Shown one piece after another: positions 1 to 8,863 of a DNA stretch of 64,000 nt (its first letter is position 1; each line of letters opens with the position of its first letter). A program made the translations under genes and the position numbers. Under the pieces are notes generated by a model that saw only the letters and a list, made by a program, of their open reading frames with translations, was not told the origin of the DNA and ran no database searches. The stretch is from Clostridium intestinale DSM 6191 (GTDB taxonomy: Bacteria; Bacillota; Clostridia; Clostridiales; Clostridiaceae): contig NZ_FQXU01000011.1 in NCBI RefSeq assembly GCF_900130055.1, positions 74,367 through 138,366 of the forward strand, read 5' to 3'.

Positions 1-557
<557 letters not shown>

Positions 558-761
558 GGTATTCCTCCGAATATTAAAAAATTAAGATATACTATTAAAA
601 AAAATATATCATCTTGTTATATTATGTTTTTATTTAACTGATTGTGAAATAAAATATACACATATAAAGTAATATATTTTATTAATTGATGACAGATTAG
701 TGTATTAATTAAAGAATAAATAAATGAAAAGGAAATTAGGATATTAAAAGAGGTGATGATA

Positions 762-1310
762 GTGACGGGTAACCAGGAAAGTGCTCTCATAAAAGGCATA
801 ATTAAAAGAGATAAAGAAAGTCTTATGAAGCTAATGGATATCTATGGTAAGTTGATATATTATATAGCAGGAACTATATTAATAGAGCCTTACGAAAAGG
901 AAAGTATAGAAGATTGTTATAATGAAGTGTTTACGGCTATTTGGTTTAATATAGATTGCTTCAACTTAGATAAAGGCAGTTTTAAGAATTGGATAATCGC
1001 CATAACTAGATATAAGGCAATAGACATTAAGAAGAAAAATTTAAAGCACAATCAGAATATAGAATATGATGATGAGTTAGTAAGCAATCAGGAAAATGAA
1101 TTAGAAAGAATAGAAAACTTGGAGTTGATTAATGAACTTCTAAACACACTAGATAAGAAAGATAGGAATATATTTATTAAAAGATATCTTAGAGGAGAGT
1201 CAATTAAGGAAATATCTAAGGATGCGGGTTTCTCAGAAGAGTATATCTATACTAGAATATCTAGGGCTAGGAAAAAATTAAAAAAGATAGTTGGTGAGAT
1301 TAATGAATGA
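762..1310 (+). CDS. RNA polymerase sigma factor, sigma-70/ECF family
   Basis: A protein of about 182 residues with a region-2-like N-terminal half (helical, with ANWII-like FKNWIIAITRYKAID around the middle) and a C-terminal region 4 helix-turn-helix (GESIKEISKDAGFSEEYI, then a basic RISRARKKLKK helix). This is the layout of ECF-type sigma factors, which direct core RNA polymerase to a small regulon. A longer frame begins with GTG at 753, but that codon lies inside the Shine-Dalgarno AGAGGTG (749-755); GTG at 762 has normal spacing and is preferred. The next gene overlaps the end by 8 bp (ATGAATGA), so the two are translationally coupled. That partner is the obvious candidate for controlling this sigma factor. 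Confidence 0.85.
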   Translation: MTGNQESALIKGIIKRDKESLMKLMDIYGKLIYYIAGTILIEPYEKESIEDCYNEVFTAIWFNIDCFNLDKGSFKNWIIAITRYKAIDIKKKNLKHNQNIEYDDELVSNQENELERIENLELINELLNTLDKKDRNIFIKRYLRGESIKEISKDAGFSEEYIYTRISRARKKLKKIVGEINE

Positions 1311-1977
1311 TAGAGAGGTATTAGAACTTTTAAACTCTGTTGAATATAGTGAAGAAGAAATTAAAAATTTAGAAGAAAAGGCTATTAGTAGAAGTAATTC
1401 TATTGGAGAGGATTTATATAAAATAAAAAACGATAGGGTGTTAAGAAATATAGCTTTTATAGAATTAGAGAGAAAGATTAAAAGTTATTTAGAAAAAGAT
1501 GAAAATATTAAATATAAAATGATGGTTCTTCAAAGTTATCTTGAGAAAAAAATATTTGCAAGGTATGTAGGTGATTGGGGCGGAAAGGTAGCTATTTATA
1601 TGGGCTTGCTTGTAACTAATAAGAGAATTTTTGTTTTTAGGTTGGATCATTTTTACGAAGTTTTAGAGGAGTATAGTAATGATATAAATAATTTAGAGAG
1701 CTTTACTGATTTATGGAAAAAGTGCGACACAATTTCCTTAAACTTTAAAGATGGAAAAAATGTTTTTCCAAGACCTTTTGAAAAAGAAAATAAAGAAATT
1801 TTTTTAGATATGATAAGGTATTTAAGAGAAAGTACAAACGCTCCTTTTGTGGAAATAAAAAGACCGAAGGTTGGTGTAATCTTTTGGATAATGGCGGTTC
1901 TAGCCCTAGCAGCTTTTATTGGAATAGGGATAGATGCGTTTAAGCTGTTTATGGAGAGTTTAAGGAACATACCTTAG
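1303..1977 (+). CDS. PH-like domain membrane protein, putative anti-sigma partner
   Basis: A protein of about 224 residues. The start ATG at 1303 overlaps the stop of the sigma factor gene. An acidic helical N-terminal third (about 1-65) precedes a beta-rich region with GLLVTNKRIFVFRLDHFY, a pattern typical of bacterial PH-like domains. One membrane segment lies near the C-terminus (VGVIFWIMAVLALAAFIGIG), with only a short tail after it. The topology is therefore a large cytoplasmic domain tethered by a C-terminal helix. Anti-sigma factors are usually single-pass and co-transcribed with their sigma factor, so that role is inferred from position only; no zinc-binding anti-sigma motif is visible. 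The gene is followed by a hairpin shared with the convergent MATE gene. Confidence 0.6.
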   Translation: MNDREVLELLNSVEYSEEEIKNLEEKAISRSNSIGEDLYKIKNDRVLRNIAFIELERKIKSYLEKDENIKYKMMVLQSYLEKKIFARYVGDWGGKVAIYMGLLVTNKRIFVFRLDHFYEVLEEYSNDINNLESFTDLWKKCDTISLNFKDGKNVFPRPFEKENKEIFLDMIRYLRESTNAPFVEIKRPKVGVIFWIMAVLALAAFIGIGIDAFKLFMESLRNIP

Positions 1978-2017
1978 TTTATTTATAAAAATATATATTT
2001 TTTGGGGTAATAGAAAA

Positions 2018-2053
2018 AGCTGCCTACTAATTGTTTAGTATTGCAGCTATTTT
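2018..2053. terminator. Bidirectional intrinsic terminator
   Basis: AGCTGC (2018-2023) pairs with GCAGCT (2043-2048), and the inner TACTAA/TTTAGTA arms extend the stem. On the minus strand it is followed by TTTTTC, which suits the MATE gene; on the plus strand by ATTTTG, which suits the sigma factor operon. Confidence 0.8.
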
Positions 2054-2054
2054 G

Positions 2055-3395
2055 TTAGCAAGCTAATCTTGCTATTACTAGTTTCTCTTTCCACTTACCT
2101 CTTTTAAATCTTATAAAGTAGAGAGTTCCCCTTACGGTCCAGTCAATAAACATTCCGCTCCAAACTCCTATAAGTCCAAGATTTAAGGTGATTCCTAAAA
2201 AATAACCAAGAGTAATTCTAAATAGCCACATTCCTATAAGTGCAGTAACCATTGTGTATTTTGCATCTCCAGCTCCTTTTAACCCAGCAGGAAGAACAAA
2301 GGAGATAGACCACATAGGAATACATAGTGAATATAGTATACACACACGTCTTGCTAAGTTAATTATTTCTGGATCACTTGTATACAATCTAGGGATTAAC
2401 CCTGAGAAAGGTAAAAATGCTAAAGCCATAGCAATTAAAGAAACAGTTGATAGCTTGGTTATATAACCTAAAGTATCGCTTGCTTCATCGGTTTCACCTT
2501 TACCCATATGTTGACCAACTAATGCTGTAGCAGCTATGCATAAGGCATTTCCAGGAATATTAAGCATTCCACCAATAGAGCTAGTTATAGTATTTGCAGC
2601 AATGGAGGCTGTCCCCATGCCTACTATAAATACTTGAGTTATTAACTTACCTCCATTAAAAACTAAGGATTCTATACTAGCAGGTACACCCACTGAAAAA
2701 ATTGGTTTTAATAGAGTTAAATCAAATTTAAATTTTTTAAGGTCTGTTAGTTTAAGTATACTTGAACCTCTTAATAATACGCCAAGAACAATAAAGGCAC
2801 CTATACTTCTAGCTAGGGCTATACCTAAAGCAGCGCCTACTATTCCAAAGCTAAAAATATTTATAAATGCAAAAGTAAAAACAACGTTCATTACATTCAT
2901 AAATATGGTTATCTTCATAGGGGTTTTAGTGTCACCAGCACCTCTTAAGATTCCGTTGCAAAGAAGATCCATTGTGATTAAGGGATAAGTCAATAGAGTA
3001 ATAGATAAATATATATTTGCTGAACGTATAACTTCAGCTTCAGCAGATCCAAATAGGAAAGAAAGAATAAGCTTCTTAAAGATAAACATAAGTAGAGTAA
3101 TAGATATTGATATAAGTATAGAAGAGTAAAGGGCTTGCTTCATGGAGGCATTTGCTTTTTTTATGTTAGATTGTCCTACGAATTGAGCAACAACTACCAT
3201 TCCACCAACTGCAAGGGCAGAGAAAAAGGCAATTACTATATTGTTTATGGAATCAACCATACCAATTGCAGAAACTGCCTCTTTTCCTATATGACCAGCC
3301 ATCATTGTATTAATCATTCCCATGGACATTACGAATAATTGTTCAGCCAATATTGGTAGGGTTAAGCTAATAACATCTTTTCGAATAAACTTCAT
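2055..3395 (-). CDS. MATE family efflux transporter
   Basis: About 446 residues, the usual MATE length, with about twelve hydrophobic segments in two similar halves. Typical MATE features are LPILAEQLFVMSMGMINTMM in the first helix, the GILRGAGDTKTPM loop between helices and its second-half counterpart PAGLKGAGDAKYTM. MATE proteins export cationic drugs or metabolites in exchange for Na+ or H+. The chosen start is ATG at 3395, preceded by GAAGGTG; an in-frame start at 3428 has no comparable site. The gene lies 129 bp downstream of the glycyl radical enzyme on the same strand with no clear terminator between, so co-transcription is possible, but no functional link is shown. Confidence 0.92.
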   Translation of the reverse strand: MKFIRKDVISLTLPILAEQLFVMSMGMINTMMAGHIGKEAVSAIGMVDSINNIVIAFFSALAVGGMVVVAQFVGQSNIKKANASMKQALYSSILISISITLLMFIFKKLILSFLFGSAEAEVIRSANIYLSITLLTYPLITMDLLCNGILRGAGDTKTPMKITIFMNVMNVVFTFAFINIFSFGIVGAALGIALARSIGAFIVLGVLLRGSSILKLTDLKKFKFDLTLLKPIFSVGVPASIESLVFNGGKLITQVFIVGMGTASIAANTITSSIGGMLNIPGNALCIAATALVGQHMGKGETDEASDTLGYITKLSTVSLIAMALAFLPFSGLIPRLYTSDPEIINLARRVCILYSLCIPMWSISFVLPAGLKGAGDAKYTMVTALIGMWLFRITLGYFLGITLNLGLIGVWSGMFIDWTVRGTLYFIRFKRGKWKEKLVIARLAC

Positions 3396-3524
3396 TTTTG
3401 CACCTTCAATAATATCCTTCCGTAGCATATTTTAATCTCATATCAATTATATACCTAAGTAGAATATTATCAAAGTTAGTTAAGCCTCATTGAACTATGA
3501 GAGAGCGCCTCTAGGGGATATAGA

Positions 3525-5918
3525 TTAGAATCTCTGCTGAGTTCGGCTTATTATGTCGTTTTGAGTAGTAGGATCTAAAGTTATAAATTGTGCACAGTAT
3601 CCGGCAACCCTTACTATTATATCTCTATACTCCTCAGGGTTCTTTTGAGCGCTTATTAAAGTTTCAGTTGACATTATATTAAATTGAATATGCCATCCTT
3701 TTATGGCTATAAAGCTTTTAATAAACATAAGGAATTTTTGAAATCCGATATCATTATTTATTAAGTCAGGTGAAAATCTTACATTTAATAATTGTCCCCC
3801 AGTCATTAGAATGTTAGGAAGTTTTGATATAGTTTTAAGCACTGAAGTTGGTCCTTTAATATCTGTTCCTTGAACTGGAGAACAACCTTCAGCTGCAGGA
3901 GTCCATGCTTTTCTTCCATCAGGGGTAGCACCTGTAACACAACCCATAGGAACATTTGAGGAAATACCAGAGGTTGATAAACCATAACTGCCGCCAATAG
4001 GACCTTTACCAAACCTAGTATTTTTATACTTGGAAATTTCATTAATATAGGTATCATAAATATCTGAAGCTATGGAATCAACATAGTCAATGTCATTTCC
4101 GTACTTAGGAGCATTTTCTAATAAGGTTCTTATCTTTTCTCCTTTAAGTCCTGAGAAATCAGTTTCTATAGCATTTATGACCTCTTCTAAGGTAAGAGCT
4201 TTATCCTCGTACACAACTTTCTTTAATGCAGCAAAACAGTTTGCTGCATTAGAAAGCCCAACCTGAAGTCCTGACACTATATCATAAACCGCACCACCTT
4301 CTTTAGCTGTTTTAGCTCTTTCTATACAGTCATCTATTAAGGAAGAGCAAAAAATATCTGGATATTCTAAAAGCATAGTGTCTGCTATTTTATCTGATAC
4401 TACGGAAAGTTTAGTATAATATTCAATATTCTTTTCCCATGCTTTCCATAGAGAAGTGTAATCAGTAAAATCTTTTAGACTTCCATTTCCCTTTAAAAGA
4501 GTATAGCCGGTTCTTTTATCTAAACCATCATTTATAGTAAGCTCAAAAGCTTTTAGAAGATTTAAAAAAGTCATTCCAGTACATCTATATCCCCATTTTC
4601 CTGGAACAGCGACCTCAACACATCCAACCATAGTATAGTTGAAGGCATCTTTAAGACTTACTCCTTTATTTAATAAAGCAGGAATTATAATCTCGTCATT
4701 ATGAAGGGCAGGCATACCAAAACCAGTTGAAATTACTTCAGTACATTCTCTTAAAAATTTCTCAGAAGTGTTTAAATGAACTCTTGCAGAAAGGTTAGGT
4801 TGAGTAAGTTTTGCTTCACCCACACTTTCTAGAATTAAAAAGCTTAATTCATTTACTGCATCTGAATAATCAGAATTAGAACCACCTATAGTCACGTTTT
4901 GATAAGTTGGGTAACCAGCTCCATAACCTGAATGAGAGGTTGACCTTATTTTAAGTATGGAATAGAGCTTTATCCATAAGCATTGAAGAAGTTCTTTTGC
5001 AAAGTCCTTATCTAAATTATCATTTTTATAATATTTATAAAGATATTGATCTGCTCTTCCTAAAGATGCAGAGTGACCATTACTTTCTATTTGAATTGCT
5101 AAGTGCACAAACCATATCATCTGCACAGCTTCATAGAAGTTTTTAGGAGGATTTTTAGGAACATTTTTGCAGACTTCTGATATTTTAAGAAGTTCAGTTT
5201 TTCTATTTTCATCCTTCTCTTTTAAACTTAAATCATAAGTAAGAGCTGAATATCTTTCTCCAAATTCTATGATACTTTTATTAACTATAACAATAGATTT
5301 AAGGAAAGCAATTTCTCTAAAAGCATCATTTTCACTTATATCAACCCTAGATAATCTTTCTTCAGTTTCTTTTATGATTCCACTTAAACCTAATCTTAAA
5401 GCCTTCTCAAAATCAGGAACTATATGTCCATCTCCTGAAGTCATATTTCCTTCTCCGTGGATAACCTTTATTTCGGATGCTACTTTAACCTCTTCTGGCA
5501 TAATCACCATACATTTATCCTTTAAGGTTTTTCCCTTCCAATATTGTATAATTTCTAAAAGTTCCTCTTTATGCTGTTCTGGCAAATAAAAATTATCACC
5601 ATCTCTTGTGTTGAAATTACCTTTTTCTAAAAGTTCTTTTTCCATCCAATCAACAGCATACTCTGGAAATACTGGAGCAGTTCTTTCCTCTGAAGCTTGA
5701 TTTCCTACTATTAATTCACCTTCTTTAATATATATGTGCATGTTTTTTAAAGTTTTTTCTAAAGCTCTAGCCCTTTTAATATATACAGGCTCAGCTTCAT
5801 TTTCTTTATAGGCTTCTGTAACAAATCTAGCTCTTTCTATGCATACCATTGGAGTTTGTGAAAGTACAGATTCTCTTAGTTTTTTTATTCTTTCACTTTT
5901 AATTTCATATTGTTTCAT
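3525..5918 (-). CDS. Glycyl radical enzyme, PflD/dehydratase-like
   Basis: About 797 residues, standard for glycyl radical enzymes. The C-terminal glycyl radical motif RVAGYCAQF has Gly at about residue 773. The thiyl-radical cysteine lies in MVGCVEV at about residue 433, with Glu at 435. The Cys-Val-Glu arrangement places it with glycerol, diol and hydroxyproline dehydratases and choline lyase, not with pyruvate formate-lyase, which has two adjacent cysteines. In the dehydratase-type enzymes I know, the motif is usually GCVEP; here Val replaces Pro, so the substrate is uncertain. The start is ATG at 5918 with GGGGGA just upstream, inside the end of the activase gene. The activase is the upstream gene and a DeoR regulator is divergent. 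DeoR proteins often sense sugar phosphates, which hints at a polyol or sugar substrate, but that is inference. Confidence 0.88.
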   Translation of the reverse strand: MKQYEIKSERIKKLRESVLSQTPMVCIERARFVTEAYKENEAEPVYIKRARALEKTLKNMHIYIKEGELIVGNQASEERTAPVFPEYAVDWMEKELLEKGNFNTRDGDNFYLPEQHKEELLEIIQYWKGKTLKDKCMVIMPEEVKVASEIKVIHGEGNMTSGDGHIVPDFEKALRLGLSGIIKETEERLSRVDISENDAFREIAFLKSIVIVNKSIIEFGERYSALTYDLSLKEKDENRKTELLKISEVCKNVPKNPPKNFYEAVQMIWFVHLAIQIESNGHSASLGRADQYLYKYYKNDNLDKDFAKELLQCLWIKLYSILKIRSTSHSGYGAGYPTYQNVTIGGSNSDYSDAVNELSFLILESVGEAKLTQPNLSARVHLNTSEKFLRECTEVISTGFGMPALHNDEIIIPALLNKGVSLKDAFNYTMVGCVEVAVPGKWGYRCTGMTFLNLLKAFELTINDGLDKRTGYTLLKGNGSLKDFTDYTSLWKAWEKNIEYYTKLSVVSDKIADTMLLEYPDIFCSSLIDDCIERAKTAKEGGAVYDIVSGLQVGLSNAANCFAALKKVVYEDKALTLEEVINAIETDFSGLKGEKIRTLLENAPKYGNDIDYVDSIASDIYDTYINEISKYKNTRFGKGPIGGSYGLSTSGISSNVPMGCVTGATPDGRKAWTPAAEGCSPVQGTDIKGPTSVLKTISKLPNILMTGGQLLNVRFSPDLINNDIGFQKFLMFIKSFIAIKGWHIQFNIMSTETLISAQKNPEEYRDIIVRVAGYCAQFITLDPTTQNDIISRTQQRF

Positions 5919-5923
5919 AATAC

Positions 5924-6826
5924 TTATCCCCCTATAATACATTTTATTTTTGACTCTTCTATGAGAGTTTTAAGCTTATTAAGATATTCAGGTATAGGCT
6001 TATCGATATGGTCTAGATTATAATTTTTCTGAAGTCGTCTATATTTATCAAGACCTAGAGTATGATAAGGCAGAAGGTGAATTTCTTTTATATTATTTTC
6101 TTTAGCTATATTTATGGAGTTTTGAATATTTTCTATACTGTCATTTAGATTAGTGATTAAAGGAATTCTAATAATTACTTCCTTATTTAAATCTTTTAAA
6201 AGCTGAAGATTTTTTAAGATAAGAGAGTTATCCACTCCAGTAAGAGTTTTATGGGTATACTTATCCACATGTTTTAAGTCAAATAGGAAAAGATCTGTGT
6301 ACAAACTTAAATTTTTTAATTTATCCGTATCTCCGAAGCCTGTAGTTTCTAAGGTGGTATGTACATAATTTTCCTTTAAAAGTTTAAAAAGATCTAAAAC
6401 AAAGTCAACATTCATTAAAGCCTCACCACCAGAAACAGTTACCCCTCCACCAGATTGGTTATAGAATAAGAAGTCTTTCATAACTTCATTAAAAACATCA
6501 TCAACAGTCATAGTTTTAGCTACAAGTTTTAAAGAAGAGGTAGGGCAAAACTTTACACAAAGGTCGCAGCCAGTACATTTATTTCTGTTTATGACCATAC
6601 CTTCAGAGGAAATATTTAAGGCATTTTCTTTACATGCCTTAATACAAGCACCGCAGTTTATACAGCTGGATTTATTGTAATAAAGCTCATTTTCTTTTCT
6701 CTGAGTCTCAGGATTACTACACCAAAGGCATCTAAGTGGGCAACCTTTAAGAAAAACTACGGTTCTAATACCAGGTCCATCATGGATAGCATAATGTTCT
6801 ATTTCACATACTAGAGTGCTCCTCAA
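5924..6826 (-). CDS. Glycyl radical enzyme activase, radical SAM
   Basis: About 300 residues. The radical SAM motif is CPLRCLWC (Cys 29, 33, 36). Two ferredoxin-like cysteine clusters follow (CINCGACIKAC and CTGCDLCVKFC), then GGGVTVSGGEAL. This arrangement is diagnostic of GRE-activating enzymes, which use S-adenosylmethionine to place the glycyl radical on the partner. The gene lies immediately upstream of that partner, 5 bp from its start. The start must be TTG at 6826: the frame is closed just upstream, and GGGAG lies about 11 nt before it. The gap to the divergent DeoR gene holds the promoters. Confidence 0.93.
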   Translation of the reverse strand: MRSTLVCEIEHYAIHDGPGIRTVVFLKGCPLRCLWCSNPETQRKENELYYNKSSCINCGACIKACKENALNISSEGMVINRNKCTGCDLCVKFCPTSSLKLVAKTMTVDDVFNEVMKDFLFYNQSGGGVTVSGGEALMNVDFVLDLFKLLKENYVHTTLETTGFGDTDKLKNLSLYTDLFLFDLKHVDKYTHKTLTGVDNSLILKNLQLLKDLNKEVIIRIPLITNLNDSIENIQNSINIAKENNIKEIHLLPYHTLGLDKYRRLQKNYNLDHIDKPIPEYLNKLKTLIEESKIKCIIGG

Positions 6827-6859
6827 AACAATTCATCTCCCTTAATAGTATATTCAATA

Positions 6860-7000
6860 TCATTTATTACTGTTTATTATCATTTTATGTTATTTAATAC
6901 CAAAGGTCAATATTCATAAATAGAGAAAAATCTTTATTTTTGCTTGCTTATGCTATAAAATATAGGGTATATCAATTGTTATTACTTAGTATCAATTAAG
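6860..7000. promoter_or_regulatory. Divergent promoter/operator region between GRE operon and DeoR gene
   Basis: A 185-bp gap separates the two divergent genes. It holds repeated TTTATTA-like steps about 10-11 bp apart around 6863-6900, and a direct repeat TATCAATT at 6969-6976 and 6990-6997 just before the DeoR start. DeoR regulators commonly bind such direct repeats near their own genes. The assignment to operators is inference; no consensus for this protein is known to me. Confidence 0.4.
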
Positions 7001-7011
7001 GTGGTTGAAAA

Positions 7012-7773
7012 ATGTTTATTGAAGAGAGATTAAATAAAATTATAGATATATTAAAAGAAGAGGGAAGGGTATATGTTAAAGACTTAAGCGAAAGATTTGA
7101 TATGTCTGAACCTGCAATTAGAAAGGATTTGCAAAGACTTGAGAAGGAAGGAAAGTTAAAGAGAACTTACGGAGGAGCTATTCTTGAAAGAGGAAAAAGC
7201 GAAAGTTCAAGTATTCAAACGAGACTTATAAAAAATACCAACATAAAAAATACATTGATAGAGAAAGCATTTAATGAAATCAAAGATGGAGAAGTAATAT
7301 TTTTAGACATATCAAGTATTAATTATCTTTTAGCAAAACTAATAATAGAAAGAAATAAAAAAGTTACTCTAGTAACAAATATGGTAGAAATATCTGCACT
7401 AATTAATGATAATGTGGAGACTGAGTTACTTTGTATTGGAGGTACATATAATAAAACCCTAGGAGGGGTAATAGGTTCTACAGCTATTGAAAATATCTCT
7501 AGATATAGAGCGGATAAAGCTTTTATAGGAAGCTGTGGAGTTAATGTACATGAAGGCACTCTAAGTAATTTTGATCTAGAAGAAGGAAATACAAAAAAGG
7601 CAATAATGAATCACTCAAAAAAAGTATATGCATTAATAGAAAATGAGAAATTTAACTTAGATGGCTCCTATAACTTCGCAAAGCTTGAAGATATAGACAC
7701 TATAATTACTGAAGAAAAACCGGATAAAGGCATATTAAAAATACTTGATGAAAGTGGAATTAATATAATTTAA
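7012..7773 (+). CDS. DeoR family transcriptional regulator
   Basis: 253 residues. The N-terminal helix-turn-helix shows the DeoR pattern (ERLNKIIDILKEEGRVYVKD, then MSEPAIRKDLQRLEKEGKLKRTYGGAI, residues about 3-60). A sugar-isomerase-like sensor domain follows, with SINYLLAKLI, NMVEISALI and FIGSCGVN. These proteins usually repress neighbouring catabolic operons and are relieved by a phosphorylated sugar. The ATG start has AAGGTGG upstream. The divergent orientation to the GRE and activase pair makes that operon the likely target. A strong hairpin terminator follows. Confidence 0.9.
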   Translation: MFIEERLNKIIDILKEEGRVYVKDLSERFDMSEPAIRKDLQRLEKEGKLKRTYGGAILERGKSESSSIQTRLIKNTNIKNTLIEKAFNEIKDGEVIFLDISSINYLLAKLIIERNKKVTLVTNMVEISALINDNVETELLCIGGTYNKTLGGVIGSTAIENISRYRADKAFIGSCGVNVHEGTLSNFDLEEGNTKKAIMNHSKKVYALIENEKFNLDGSYNFAKLEDIDTIITEEKPDKGILKILDESGINII

Positions 7774-7788
7774 TTAATAAAATAAGAG

Positions 7789-7834
7789 TCCCTATACTGT
7801 AAAATAGCAGCTACAGTATAGGGATATTTTTGTT
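7789..7834 (+). terminator. Intrinsic terminator after DeoR gene
   Basis: A 13-bp perfect stem (TCCCTATACTGTA 7789-7801 with TACAGTATAGGGA 7812-7824) is followed by TATTTTTGTTTT. Confidence 0.92.
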
Positions 7835-7877
7835 TTACAAACTCAAGTTAATTAGCTAAAGGAATTTTATGAAACTA

Positions 7878-7983
7878 TAGAGGAGTAGAGAAGTAGAGAA
7901 GTAGAGAAGGAGAACTTTAGAGAAGGAGAGCCGTAGGGAAGTAGAGGAGTAGAGATGTAGGGAAGTTGAGGAATAGAGATGTA
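7878..7983. repeat. Purine-rich imperfect tandem repeat
   Basis: About 105 bp of G and A on the plus strand, built from units close to AGTAGAGA, with variants such as AGGAGAAC and TGTAGGGA. The first copies are perfectly 8-bp periodic (7884-7909), then degrade. There is no start codon or ribosome binding site that would make it coding. It opens the gene-free stretch 7835-8585. Confidence 0.8.
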
Positions 7984-7995
7984 CACCTATGCCCT

Positions 7996-8369
7996 GTAGA
8001 AGCGTTCCCCAGCTTCATCAAATCATTTAGTTGAAGAAAATAAAAAGTAATTTAATGAGACTTGCACCGCTATTCGGTAGACGCGATTCTCAGCGTCAGT
8101 CTAATCCTTTTAACTGCTGATCTGTAGAAGTTCGAAGAACTTCATTAGATTCCTGTTAGATTATTGGCCATAAAGTAGAACAACCGTATAGTAAAAGAAC
8201 CATATAGTGGAACAGCCATATAGTCGACAAACCATAAAGTGGAATAGCTGTATAGTGGAATAACCGTAAAGTGGAATAACCATAAAGTTGACAAACCATA
8301 AAGTAGAATAACCATACACATTTATTTGGTAGACGCGCTTCCCAGCGTCAGTCTAATCATTTTAGTTGA
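7996..8369. repeat. Four dispersed copies of a small stem-loop element
   Basis: Related elements start at about 7996, 8076, 8124 and 8328. Each begins GTAGA, forms a short hairpin and is followed by TCTAAT- or TCAAAT-like sequence, and in three copies by a TTTAGTTGAA-like or TTTAACTG tail. The stems are GAAGC/GCTTC in copy 1, GACGC/GCGTC in copies 2 and 4, and GAAGTTC/GAACTTC in copy 3. Copies 1 and 2 differ by a compensatory change (A-T to C-G) that keeps the pairing, which suggests the fold is selected. Copies 2 and 4 are nearly identical over 40 bp and flank the 16-bp array. Confidence 0.8.
8169..8312. repeat. Nine-copy 16-bp tandem repeat array
   Basis: Exactly nine head-to-tail units of 16 bp, consensus CATAAAGTGGAATAAC, with a partial tenth unit (CATA) at 8313. 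Units differ at a few positions (for example GTCGACAA in copies 4 and, less closely, 8) but never in length. There are no unique spacers, so this is not a CRISPR array. The length of 16 is not a multiple of three, so it is not a coding repeat. It lies between two near-identical stem-loop elements. Confidence 0.9.
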
Positions 8370-8585
8370 ATAAAAAGGAAATCTAAGTCAGTAAGCTTAG
8401 TTAGGGGGGATGGAGAGATTAAAGTATCTAATAATGCTTACGAAGAAAGAAATAATATTACTTTTGATGATGAATATAAATGAGACTTTTACTAAAATCA
8501 AGTGATAATTAATCAACAAATTTACATTAAATATTAAATAATGACAAAATAATACTTAATATTCCAAAATATCCTTCGTAATTTA
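8370..8585. other. AT-rich spacer before the c-di-GMP riboswitch
   Basis: No convincing gene. A 32-codon frame begins ATG at about 8410 directly against a run of six G residues, too close to serve as a ribosome binding site, and it resembles nothing I recognise. The stretch ends at the promoter of the riboswitch. Confidence 0.4.
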
Positions 8586-8613
8586 TTGTAATTGTGAGAA
8601 ATTGTGGTATACT
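8586..8613 (+). promoter_or_regulatory. Promoter of the c-di-GMP riboswitch operon
   Basis: TTGTAA (8586-8591) and TATACT (8608-8613) are separated by 16 bp. The riboswitch aptamer begins about 25 bp downstream. Confidence 0.65.
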
Positions 8614-8639
8614 TAAATAGTGAAATTCTTTAAAAACTT

Positions 8640-8725
8640 AAAAAAGGCAAACTTATTGAAAAGTAAGGACGCAAAGCTATGGGTCTAACGGGGTATCCTA
8701 TGATTGCCAGGTTGCTAAGTTAATG
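8640..8725 (+). ncRNA. c-di-GMP-I (GEMM) riboswitch
   Basis: The conserved GEMM-I blocks occur in order: GGCAAAC, GGACGCAAAGC, GGTCTAA, and a 3' block ATGATTGCCAGGTTGC. GGACGCAAAGC is the hallmark of this aptamer, which binds cyclic di-GMP. It sits in the leader of the chemoreceptor gene and is followed directly by a terminator hairpin, so control is probably at transcription termination. Whether the ligand turns the operon on or off cannot be decided without folding both states. Confidence 0.93.
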
Positions 8726-8730
8726 CATGT

Positions 8731-8764
8731 CAAAGATAGCATTTCTTAGTGTTATCTTTTTTTT
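8731..8764 (+). terminator. Riboswitch expression-platform terminator
   Basis: AAAGATAGCA pairs with TGTTATCTTT (one G-U pair), followed by a T run through 8764. Its position 6 bp after the c-di-GMP aptamer and about 100 bp before the gene identifies it as the expression platform. Confidence 0.85.
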
Positions 8765-8863
8765 GATTTTTAGATTCAAGGTTTATGAAAATTTGGAATG
8801 TTAAGTAAAGGTCATTGTATTAAAATATATAATTAAAATAAATTGGCTATGGGAGGAAATAAC

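Noticed and set aside
8169-8312. CRISPR array
   Set aside because: The 16-bp units are contiguous, with no spacers, and no cas genes are present.
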